Positions 37,272-45,336 of a stretch of 64,000 nt of DNA are shown here, one piece after another; position 1 is the first letter of the stretch; each line of letters starts with the position of its first letter. The notes under the pieces were generated by a model, which ran no database searches, had not been told where the DNA came from, and worked only from the letters and a program-made list of their open reading frames with translations. The stretch is from Bradyrhizobium mercantei (GTDB lineage Bacteria; Pseudomonadota; Alphaproteobacteria; Rhizobiales; Xanthobacteraceae), in assembly GCF_001982635.1 (NCBI RefSeq), contig NZ_MKFI01000011.1, positions 156,373 through 220,372 on the forward strand, in the 5' to 3' direction. Made by a program: the position numbers and the translations under genes.

Positions 37272-38171
37272 ATGACCGCCATACGCGTCATCCTGCTCGC
37301 CTTCCTGCTGGGCCTCGTGTGCCCGGCATGGGCCGAGGTCGCGGTGCCTCAGCTCACCGGCCGCGTCGTCGATCAGACCGGGACGCTGTCATCAGGCGAT
37401 GTCGCGTCGCTGAACGACAGGCTGAAGGATCTGGAGAGGCGCAAGGGCAGCCAGATCGCGGTCCTGATCGTGCCGACCACCGGCGAGGAGACCATCGAGC
37501 AGTTCTCGATCCGCGTCGCCGAAGCCTGGAAGATCGGGCGCAAGAAGGTCGACGACGGCGCGCTGTTCGTCGTCGCCAAGAATGACCGGCATTTGCGCAT
37601 CGAGGTCGGCTACGGCCTCGAAGGCGTGCTCAGCGACGTCGTCACTCACCGCATCATCGACGAAGACATCACGCCGAAATTCAAGGCCGGCGATTTCGCC
37701 GGCGGCATCTCGGCCGGCGTCGACCGGATGATCCGCCTAGTCAATGGCGAGCAATTGCCGGCGCCGGAGCCCGAGCATTGGCAGGCGCCCAATCTTGTCG
37801 ATTTCGCCAATCCGGTCGTGATCTTTGGCGTCATCATCGTGGCGGGCTTCCTGCGCGGCCTGCTGGGGCGGTTGCTGGGCTCGGTCGCGACCGGCGGCAT
37901 CGTCGGCGTCTTCACCTGGATGCTGGCCGGCTCGCTCGCCACCGCGCTGGTGGTCGGCCTGTTCGCCGGCGTTGCGGCGCTGATTTTTGGCGGATTGAAT
38001 TTCGGCGGACCGGCGGCAGGCTCGGGACCGTACCGGCGCGGCGGCGGTTATTCCGGCGGCTGGTCCGGCGGCGGCGGGGGCTGGAGCAGCGGTTCGAGCT
38101 CGAGCGACAGCGGCGGCTTCAGCGGCGGAGGCGGTAGCTTCGGCGGCGGCGGCGCCTCGGGGAGCTGGTAG
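37272..38171 (+). CDS. TPM-domain (YgcG-type) membrane protein
   Basis: 299 residues: signal peptide (1-21, ending WA), TPM domain (about 25-155, with VVDQTGTLSSGDV, IEVGYGLEGVLSD and FAGGISAGVDRM), two membrane helices (about 178-240) and a Gly/Ser-rich tail of some 50 residues. The TPM domain faces the periplasm. The family is linked to photosystem II repair in plants and is of unknown function in most bacteria. The gene follows lemA by 21 bp and precedes a second TPM gene by 4 bp. Confidence 0.9.
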   Translation: MTAIRVILLAFLLGLVCPAWAEVAVPQLTGRVVDQTGTLSSGDVASLNDRLKDLERRKGSQIAVLIVPTTGEETIEQFSIRVAEAWKIGRKKVDDGALFVVAKNDRHLRIEVGYGLEGVLSDVVTHRIIDEDITPKFKAGDFAGGISAGVDRMIRLVNGEQLPAPEPEHWQAPNLVDFANPVVIFGVIIVAGFLRGLLGRLLGSVATGGIVGVFTWMLAGSLATALVVGLFAGVAALIFGGLNFGGPAAGSGPYRRGGGYSGGWSGGGGGWSSGSSSSDSGGFSGGGGSFGGGGASGSW

Positions 38172-38175
38172 GCAT

Positions 38176-38673
38176 ATGAGCATCAAGCGCATCGGCAAGC
38201 ATCTGCTCGAGCATCGCTGGCGCGTGCGGCGCGCGTTTCCGCCGCGCGTGCTCGACGCGATCGAGCAGGCGATCAAGGCCGGCGAGGCCACCCATTCCGG
38301 CCAGATCCGCTTCGTCGTCGAGGGCGCGCTCGACGGCGTGCCGCTGTTCCGCAACCAGCCGGCGCGGGAGCGGGCGCTCGACGTGTTCTCGCATTTGCGG
38401 ATCTGGGACACCCATCACAACAATGGCGTCCTGATCTATCTCCTGCTCGCCGACCGCGACGTCGAGATCGTGGCCGACCGCGGCATCGATGCGAAGGTCG
38501 GCCATGCCGGCTGGGAAGCGATCTGCCGCGCGATGGAGGTGGATTTCCGGGCAGGCCGGTTCGAGCAGGGCGTGATCAAGGGCATCGCGGCGGTCTCGCA
38601 GGAGCTGGCGAGGCATTTTCCGCATACGGAAGGCGGCCCGAACGAGCTGCCGGACAAGCCGGTGGTGATCTAG
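38176..38673 (+). CDS. Soluble TPM-domain protein
   Basis: 165 residues without a signal or membrane helix. The TPM fold is recognisable from the context and from motifs such as THSGQIRFVVEGAL, NNGVLIYLLLADRDVEIVAD and FRAGRFEQGVIKGI. It is the third member of a lemA-TPM-TPM operon, only 4 bp after the previous gene, and is probably the cytoplasmic counterpart. Function unknown. Confidence 0.85.
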   Translation: MSIKRIGKHLLEHRWRVRRAFPPRVLDAIEQAIKAGEATHSGQIRFVVEGALDGVPLFRNQPARERALDVFSHLRIWDTHHNNGVLIYLLLADRDVEIVADRGIDAKVGHAGWEAICRAMEVDFRAGRFEQGVIKGIAAVSQELARHFPHTEGGPNELPDKPVVI

Positions 38674-38684
38674 GACCCCACTAT

Positions 38685-38767
38685 GTCATTGCGAGGAGCG
38701 ATAGCGACGAAGCAATCCATTTCTCCGCAAGCAGTGATATGGATTGCTTCGCTTCGCTCGCAATGAC
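38685..38767. repeat. REP palindrome GTCATTGCGAGG / CGCAATGAC
   Basis: The ends are inverted (GTCATTGCGAGGAGCG at the left; CGCTCGCAATGAC at the right) and inner arms GAAGCAATCCA and TGGATTGCTTC pair perfectly, with a loop of about 18 bases. A second copy lies at 45252-45328. It separates convergent genes and could end both transcripts. This REP sequence is common in alphaproteobacteria. Confidence 0.9.
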
Positions 38768-38777
38768 GGCTCGCGAA

Positions 38778-39392
38778 CTACGCCTTCACCGACGGCCGTT
38801 CGGCGACACGGTTGAACCAGGCAACGATGTTGGCGTTCGACTGGTCCAGCGGCTGGCCGACCTGGTTGCCGAAATCGATCCAGCAGTAGAGCAGCATGTC
38901 GGCGAGGGTGAAGCGTTCGCCGCAGATGTACTTGCGGCCATCGGCCATCTGGCTATCAAGCCATTTGATGCGGTTGGCGGCGATCATCTTCAGCCCCGGC
39001 GAGGCCTCGGGCGCCACCGGGATCCGCTTCTCGAAGAATTTCAGCGCCTCGCCGAAGCGGTAGCCGTTGGCGAGCGGCTCGGCGATGTTGAGGTCGACGC
39101 GGCGTGTCCACATCCGGCATTCCGCGCGCTCTTCGGGCGTGGCGCCGATCATCGCGGGCGAGGGGTGCTTCTCCTCGAGATATTCGCAGATCGCGGTGAT
39201 CTCGGAGAGATAGTTGCCGCAGTCGAGCTCGAGCGCCGGCATCTGGCCGTGCGGATTGCGCTTCAGATGCGCCTCCTCGCGGTTCTCGCCCTTGCGCAGG
39301 TCGACGGCCTCTTTGGGGATCTCGATGCCCTTCTCCGCCATGAACATGCGGACGATGCGCGGATTGGGTCCGATCGAGTCGTAGAGTTTCAT
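38778..39392 (-). CDS. Glutathione S-transferase
   Basis: 204-residue cytosolic GST. The start at 39392 follows GGGAGCGAGG. The N-terminal thioredoxin-like domain (1-80) begins KLYDSIGPNPRIVRMFMAEK and contains the glutathione-binding GQMPALELDCGNYLSEITAI (cis-Pro and acidic-Ser). The all-helical domain follows from residue 90. A detoxification or substrate-conjugation role is likely but unspecified. Runs leftwards after the MBL-fold operon with a 116-bp gap. Confidence 0.88.
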   Translation of the reverse strand: MKLYDSIGPNPRIVRMFMAEKGIEIPKEAVDLRKGENREEAHLKRNPHGQMPALELDCGNYLSEITAICEYLEEKHPSPAMIGATPEERAECRMWTRRVDLNIAEPLANGYRFGEALKFFEKRIPVAPEASPGLKMIAANRIKWLDSQMADGRKYICGERFTLADMLLYCWIDFGNQVGQPLDQSNANIVAWFNRVAERPSVKA

Positions 39393-39508
39393 GGTCCTCG
39401 CTCCCTGTTCTTCAGTGTTGTTGCTGTCGTTGAACAGGGCACAAGCGGATTTGTCAAATCCGGCGCGTTTCGCGACCCATTGGCTCGCAATGACGAAGGA
39501 AAGCAACG

Positions 39509-40318
39509 CTAGTCGTCGAGCTTGTTGAGGTCGCGCACCGACTGCATGATCGGCTCGAAATTCGATCGCGCATCGAGCGCGTCGAACAGCTGCGCGGTGT
39601 CCTCGAGCAGGGCATGCGAGCGCTGCAACGCGATCCGCACGTCGTCCTGCGGCGTGTCGGACAGCCGGCCGTGGCCCGACAGCAGGATCTTCGAATTGAG
39701 ACCCTTCAGCCGTTCCAGCGACTGGATGTAGTCGGCAATCGAGCCGGAGCCGAACACCCCGCCCATCACGCCGCCGGGCATCAGCGTGTCGGCCGCGAAC
39801 AGCAGGCCCTTGTCCTGATCGAACAGCGTGATGCAGGCCGACGTATGGCCCGGCGTGTACATCACGTTGAGGCGGAAATTGCCGAGATCGATCAGATTGC
39901 CTTCCTCGAGCCAGATGTCGATGTCGATCGGCACGTTCGGCTCGTTGAACATCTTGCGCAGCATCGAGAAGTCGTCGCGCAGCATGATCTTGTTGGCGGC
40001 GAGCCGATGCGCGGCGATATAGGCCGAGCCGTGGAAATGATAGGCCGCGCCGATGTGATCGAGATGCTCGTGGCTCAGCACCACCATGTCGATCATCTCG
40101 GGCGTCACCCCGAGATGACCGAGACAGGCGAGGAGCGACGGATAATTGGTCGACAGCCCGACGTCGATCATGATGGTCCGCTTGCTGCCGCGCACCAGAT
40201 AGGCGTTGGCCGCGCGGTTCTTGAAGCGGATCTGGTAGACGTCGTCGGCGGCCTGGATCAGCGTCGCGACCTCGGCGTCGAACAGCGTCTTGAACGGGCT
40301 TGGCTTGCGGTCGCTCAT
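39509..40318 (-). CDS. MBL-fold metallohydrolase
   Basis: 269 residues of metallo-beta-lactamase fold. The dinuclear metal motif is HEHLDH (83-88), with further ligands in TPGHTS and ADTLMPGG and a late SGHGR. The fold is used for hydrolases of thioesters, lactones, phosphodiesters or RNA. No substrate can be named. It overlaps the upstream cyclic-nucleotide-binding gene by 4 bp, so the proteins are co-translated. The pairing suggests that cyclic nucleotide controls or is affected by the hydrolase; this is inference. Confidence 0.87.
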   Translation of the reverse strand: MSDRKPSPFKTLFDAEVATLIQAADDVYQIRFKNRAANAYLVRGSKRTIMIDVGLSTNYPSLLACLGHLGVTPEMIDMVVLSHEHLDHIGAAYHFHGSAYIAAHRLAANKIMLRDDFSMLRKMFNEPNVPIDIDIWLEEGNLIDLGNFRLNVMYTPGHTSACITLFDQDKGLLFAADTLMPGGVMGGVFGSGSIADYIQSLERLKGLNSKILLSGHGRLSDTPQDDVRIALQRSHALLEDTAQLFDALDARSNFEPIMQSVRDLNKLDD

Positions 40319-40686
40319 GGTGCGCCTGTTCGGTAAGTGACGGCGTTGGAGGCGCGCAGGCGTTTCGAGAGCGCGTCCATCACCATGAGCGCGAAGGCCG
40401 GCTGCTGGCTGACGAGATAGACGAAACGGGCGTGATTGATCCGCATCACCCTCGTTGCGGGGGCGGAGGCGATGGCGGTCGCCGAACGCGCCGAGCCGTC
40501 GATCACGGCCATCTCGCCGAAGAACTCGCCCTTGCCGAGGCTGACGATGACCGTCTTGTTTCCGCCATCGATCTTGGCGATGTCGACCTTGCCGTCGAGC
40601 ACGACGAACAACTCGCGGCCGGTCGAGCCTTCCTCAAAAATGACGTCATCGACACCAAATTCCTTGATGCATTTCTCGATGGTCAT
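40315..40686 (-). CDS. Stand-alone cyclic nucleotide-binding domain protein
   Basis: 123 residues consisting only of a cNMP-binding beta-barrel, starting MTIEKCIKEF at 40686. The phosphate-binding cassette is FGEMA (56-60) with the phosphate-contacting Arg67 in SARSAT, so cAMP or cGMP binding is plausible. It lacks the HTH of CRP-type regulators and therefore must act through a partner, most simply the overlapping MBL-fold protein. A class III adenylate cyclase is encoded 14 kb away. Confidence 0.88.
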   Translation of the reverse strand: MTIEKCIKEFGVDDVIFEEGSTGRELFVVLDGKVDIAKIDGGNKTVIVSLGKGEFFGEMAVIDGSARSATAIASAPATRVMRINHARFVYLVSQQPAFALMVMDALSKRLRASNAVTYRTGAP

Positions 40687-40807
40687 GGCGCTCTCCTGCC
40701 TTCTGGCTGGAAGATGGCGGTATGTTAATCGGGAAAGCGTCGCGCGCAAACGGAGCTGACGCAGATTGCCGCAGCGCCGCATCGCCCAAATCCGGCCCGG
40801 AAAACTC

Positions 40808-40865
40808 CCTAAAATTTAGGTAATGGCGGGGCCGGGTAACCATTTCGCAAGCAATAAAAGTTACC
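40808..40865. promoter_or_regulatory. AT-rich region with two small palindromes before 40897 gene
   Basis: CCTAAA-A-TTTAGG lies at 40808-40820 and GGTAAC / GTTACC arms at 40835-40840 and 40860-40865. The latter enclose an A-rich centre. Such symmetry in an AT-rich gap suits operator or promoter elements between divergent genes. No regulator is implicated. Confidence 0.35.
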
Positions 40866-40896
40866 GAATTGTCAACCCAGTGTGGAGACTTTGAAC

Positions 40897-41988
40897 GTGA
40901 GTGAGCAGCAGAGCGAGCCGGTCAGCGGTCAAACCGGCGCCCAAACGGCGGCGAAGAGCGAGCCCGTGATGGCCGTGACCGGTGTCGAGGCTCCCCGGCT
41001 CGCGCCCGAGCAGGAAGAGACGTCCCCAAAGGCCGACGCGCCAAGGATGGACGCGCCAAGAATTGACGCATCGAGGATGGACGCGCCGAAGGTTGAAGCC
41101 CCCAAGGTTGAGCCGTCCCGGCTCGATCCTGTGATCGAGGCCAAGATCGACGCGAAGATTGACGGCAAGATCGACCCGACCAACATGGAAGTGCCTGAGG
41201 TCGAGACCGGCAAGCGTGAAGAGCCGCGTTTCCCGGGCAAGCTGATGATCATGGCGCCCGGTGAGCGCACCTGGGACCATGAGGCGACCGCCTCCAAGCC
41301 GGGCGCCGAGCAGGCCGCCAAGGCCGCAGCCAAGCCGGCCGGCACGCGCCGGTTTGGGGCAATGGCCGCGGTGATTGCGCTGGCGACCGTGGCGGGAGCC
41401 ATCGGCGGCGCGCTCGCGACCGCAGGGCTTGGCCATCTCGCCGCCCCCGCCGCTGCTTCCGTCAGGGATGTGGCTGCCAAGGACGCGGCTGCGAAGGAGG
41501 CGGCCGACGCCGCGCTCGCCCGGATCGAATCCGAGATCGCCGCGCTGAAGGCCAGCGTCGAGCAGACCGCCAAGACCGGCCAGGCCCAGTTCAGCAAGGC
41601 CAGTGACCGGATCGAGAAGGTCGAGAAGGCGCAGGCCGAGCCGTTGGCCAGGCTCAACAAGCTCAGCGAGACGGTCGACAAGCTCCGTGCCCCGCAGACC
41701 ACCGTCGCCGCTGCGACGCCGGCCCGCGAGGTCACCGGCTCGGTCACCCCGGCGACGGCCGCGGCAGCACCCGCGGCTCCCCGGCCCGAGGTCGGCCGCC
41801 TGCCTGTGGTCGACGGCTGGGCGCTGCGCGACGTCGGCAATGGCGGCGCCCTGATCGAGGGCCGCGGCGGCATCTACGAGGTTTATGCCGGCGATCCCAT
41901 CCCCGGCCTCGGCCGCGTCGACGCCATCCGCAAGCAGGATGGCCGCTGGGTGGTGGTCACCAGCAAGGGCCTGATCGTTTCGCGCTAG
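40897..41988 (+). CDS. Repeat-bearing single-pass membrane protein, unknown function
   Basis: 363 residues. The GTG at 40897 was chosen since GGAG lies 9 bp upstream. Residues 46-93 are degenerate short repeats (DAPRMDAPRIDASRMDAPKV and AKIDAKIDGKID), probably disordered. A transmembrane helix covers about 155-180, followed by a charged helical segment (190-260) that resembles a coiled coil, and a conserved C-terminal domain (about 300-363: GWALRDVGNGGALIEG, VYAGDPIPGLGRV). The C-terminus is probably periplasmic, as in pilus or polysaccharide accessory proteins. I do not recognise a named family. A strong terminator follows. Confidence 0.8.
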   Translation: MSEQQSEPVSGQTGAQTAAKSEPVMAVTGVEAPRLAPEQEETSPKADAPRMDAPRIDASRMDAPKVEAPKVEPSRLDPVIEAKIDAKIDGKIDPTNMEVPEVETGKREEPRFPGKLMIMAPGERTWDHEATASKPGAEQAAKAAAKPAGTRRFGAMAAVIALATVAGAIGGALATAGLGHLAAPAAASVRDVAAKDAAAKEAADAALARIESEIAALKASVEQTAKTGQAQFSKASDRIEKVEKAQAEPLARLNKLSETVDKLRAPQTTVAAATPAREVTGSVTPATAAAAPAAPRPEVGRLPVVDGWALRDVGNGGALIEGRGGIYEVYAGDPIPGLGRVDAIRKQDGRWVVVTSKGLIVSR

Positions 41989-42020
41989 AACTTCGGTTCT
42001 GACTGAAAGGCGACGATACC

Positions 42021-42056
42021 AAGGCGCTTCACCACGATGTGAAGCGCCTTTTTTCT
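42021..42056 (+). terminator. Rho-independent terminator
   Basis: AAGGCGCTTCA pairs with TGAAGCGCCTT around a short loop, followed by TTTTCTT. It stands 32 bp after the stop of the 40897 gene and ends that transcript. Confidence 0.9.
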
Positions 42057-42090
42057 TGAATAGGATTTGCCGCGCGGTGTTAGTGGGGGC

Positions 42091-43638
42091 ATGAGCCGCG
42101 CGCTGAAATACCTCCTCGTGATGTCCGCTCTGCTCTGCGGCGCCGGGCCTGCGCGTGCCGCCGAGGATCGCGCGCTCGAGCGCGGCGCGGCAGTGATCGA
42201 TCCGGCGACCCTGCGCGAGCTCGATCACGGCCGCTTTGGCCTCGGCCGGATGCTGGCGCCGGAACGCGCCGCCGACAGGCCGCTGTCCAACCGCGAGCTG
42301 TTCGCCCTTGCCGCGATGGTGCCGGTGCGCGAGGCGCTCGGCCGTGAATTCGATCGCTATATCGCCAAGCATCAAGCGAGCCTGCCGAACGAGAGCATCG
42401 GGGTCGGCGACGGCTTCGCGTTCCAGCTGTTCGATCGCGCGCTGTTCGAATCCCCGGATGTCCGCTTCGTGCTGGCAGGCATCGTCAACCGCATGGACCG
42501 CGCCTATGTGGCGCCGAAAGACTGTGGCGAGATCCGGTTGATCTACCGGCTGACCCGCACCGATGTGCCGCCGATCGGCGAGAACGCGGTGTCGCAGCGG
42601 CTGCCGATGACATTGAACCTCGTGCTGAAGGCGAAGGGCGACGGCAATGACGCATCGCTCGCCTGCCGTGAGATCGCGCGGCGCTGGCTCGCTGCCGGCA
42701 GTGCGCCGCCGACAATGGAGAAATTGTTCGGCAAGGACGGGCCGCTGGATTTGATCGATGCCCGCAATATCGATCGCATCGAGACCAATCTGCAGATCGC
42801 GCACGCGCCGAAATCCGCGGTGCGCGACTTCCGCACCGACTATCTCTTGAAAGTGTTCGACTATGACGGCGCCGCGAAGCGCTTCACTGAGGCGCCGCTG
42901 GAGAACCAGATTGATCGCGACCGCATTCTGGCGGACGAGGGACTGAAGCGCGACTTCAAGGCGTGGCTGCTGGATCCCGGGCATTTTGCCGAGCTCGATC
43001 GCGGTACCTTGCTGGTCCCGGATCGTTTCCTCGCAACCTCGGCGGTCGCGCCGACTCCGACCGGGTTTGACGTCAGCGACCTCGAGCCCGAGTTCGGCAT
43101 GGTGCAGGGCGAGGTGACGTCCGGCGATGCGGTGTTCTCGGAGGGCGATGTCGTCGGTGCCTTGCAGAAGGCTGCGGCCGACGGAACGAAGCTCACGAAC
43201 ATCCAGTCGCTGGCCGGCTTCGAGCACCGCCTGAACGACGTCACCTGCGCCGGCTGCCACCAGACCCGCGGCATCGGCGGCTTCCATTTTCCCGGGGTCG
43301 ACTGGATGGCGGCAAGGCCCTCGAACTCGACCGTGGTGCCGGCCTCGCCGCATTTCTTCGGCGACCAGCCGCGTCGCCGCGATATCCTGACAAGCTTCCG
43401 CGACGGCAGGGCGCCGGACTTTTCACGCGGCTTCTCCAACCGGCCGCAACTGCGCGGCAGCACCGAGCTTGCCGGCACCGAATATAGCGACGGCTGGGGC
43501 GCGCATTGCTACCTGCCGGGCGCCAAACCGGCCGAGACCGACCGCAGTTTCCGCGGCTGGAGCTGCGCCGAGGGGCTTGCCTGCCAGGTCGCCGGGAAGA
43601 CCTCCCGCATGGGCATGTGCTTCGTGAAGGGGCGATAA
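42091..43638 (+). CDS. Exported CXXCH protein, unknown function
   Basis: 515 residues, start at 42091 after GGGGG. Residues 1-24 form a signal peptide (ALKYLLVMSALLCGAGPARA). A single heme-c attachment motif CAGCH lies at residues 386-390. The C-terminal region adds a few cysteines (HCYLP, SCAEGLACQ, MCFVK). The large N-terminal part has no recognised domain. This is consistent with a periplasmic c-type cytochrome of the di-heme or oxidoreductase-associated kind, but one CXXCH alone is weak evidence. No other redox gene is adjacent. Confidence 0.72.
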   Translation: MSRALKYLLVMSALLCGAGPARAAEDRALERGAAVIDPATLRELDHGRFGLGRMLAPERAADRPLSNRELFALAAMVPVREALGREFDRYIAKHQASLPNESIGVGDGFAFQLFDRALFESPDVRFVLAGIVNRMDRAYVAPKDCGEIRLIYRLTRTDVPPIGENAVSQRLPMTLNLVLKAKGDGNDASLACREIARRWLAAGSAPPTMEKLFGKDGPLDLIDARNIDRIETNLQIAHAPKSAVRDFRTDYLLKVFDYDGAAKRFTEAPLENQIDRDRILADEGLKRDFKAWLLDPGHFAELDRGTLLVPDRFLATSAVAPTPTGFDVSDLEPEFGMVQGEVTSGDAVFSEGDVVGALQKAAADGTKLTNIQSLAGFEHRLNDVTCAGCHQTRGIGGFHFPGVDWMAARPSNSTVVPASPHFFGDQPRRRDILTSFRDGRAPDFSRGFSNRPQLRGSTELAGTEYSDGWGAHCYLPGAKPAETDRSFRGWSCAEGLACQVAGKTSRMGMCFVKGR

Positions 43639-43731
43639 CGTTCTCGGGAACCGACGCGGCCGGGCGTCATTATTCGATGCTACACTACACGCTGCCCAGG
43701 ACCTGACAGCTCTTGACCGGAGACCGGCCCG

Positions 43732-43896
43732 ATGAGTGCTTCCGAGGACAACAAGCAGCGCAACCGCGAGATCGCGGCCAACGAGGCCGAGCGTCAGGCG
43801 GTGAGCGCCGTCCGCGTCAGCAGCTGGGCGATCGGGCTCACGGTCATCATCGGCATCATCGTGGTGGCCATCGTCTGGGCCTGGATGACGCGCTGA
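43732..43896 (+). CDS. Small single-pass membrane protein, 54 aa
   Basis: Short gene with CGGAGA before its ATG. The first 30 residues are polar and charged (KQRNREIAANEAERQAV), and residues 33-52 form one hydrophobic helix ending WAWMTR. Codon use matches the neighbours. No family is recognised. It may be an accessory subunit or a membrane stress peptide. It is convergent with the CoA-transferase gene. Confidence 0.6.
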   Translation: MSASEDNKQRNREIAANEAERQAVSAVRVSSWAIGLTVIIGIIVVAIVWAWMTR

Positions 43897-43921
43897 AGCG
43901 ACGCTCGACGAAGTCGATCCG

Positions 43922-45127
<1,206 letters not shown>

Positions 45128-45251
45128 CGTGCCGTCGCTCCCGTGGCGCTTGTTGGTGTTTTTCCGGTAGCTGGAATTATCGCAAGCGATGATCCCGATC
45201 GGATCGCCATTTGACCCATCTCGGGGGCGCGATGCAACGGCTTGTTGGGGC

Positions 45252-45328
45252 GTCATTGCGAGGAGCGAAGCGACGAAGCAATCCACGCTTCGGCAGGCGG
45301 AGGTATGGATTGCTTCGCTCGCAATGAC
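45252..45328. repeat. REP palindrome, second copy
   Basis: Same ends and inner arms as at 38685-38767: GTCATTGCGAGGAGCG at the left, CGCTCGCAATGAC at the right, with GAAGCAATCCA paired to TGGATTGCTTC. It lies between the start of the CoA-transferase gene and the stop of putA. Confidence 0.9.
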
Positions 45329-45336
45329 CGGGCGCG

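Noticed and set aside
40861..43353. Very long minus-strand open frame over the 40897 and 42091 genes
   Set aside because: It is a GC-driven shadow: Arg/Gly/His-rich without any family motif, while the plus-strand genes have signal peptide, membrane helix and ribosome-binding sites.
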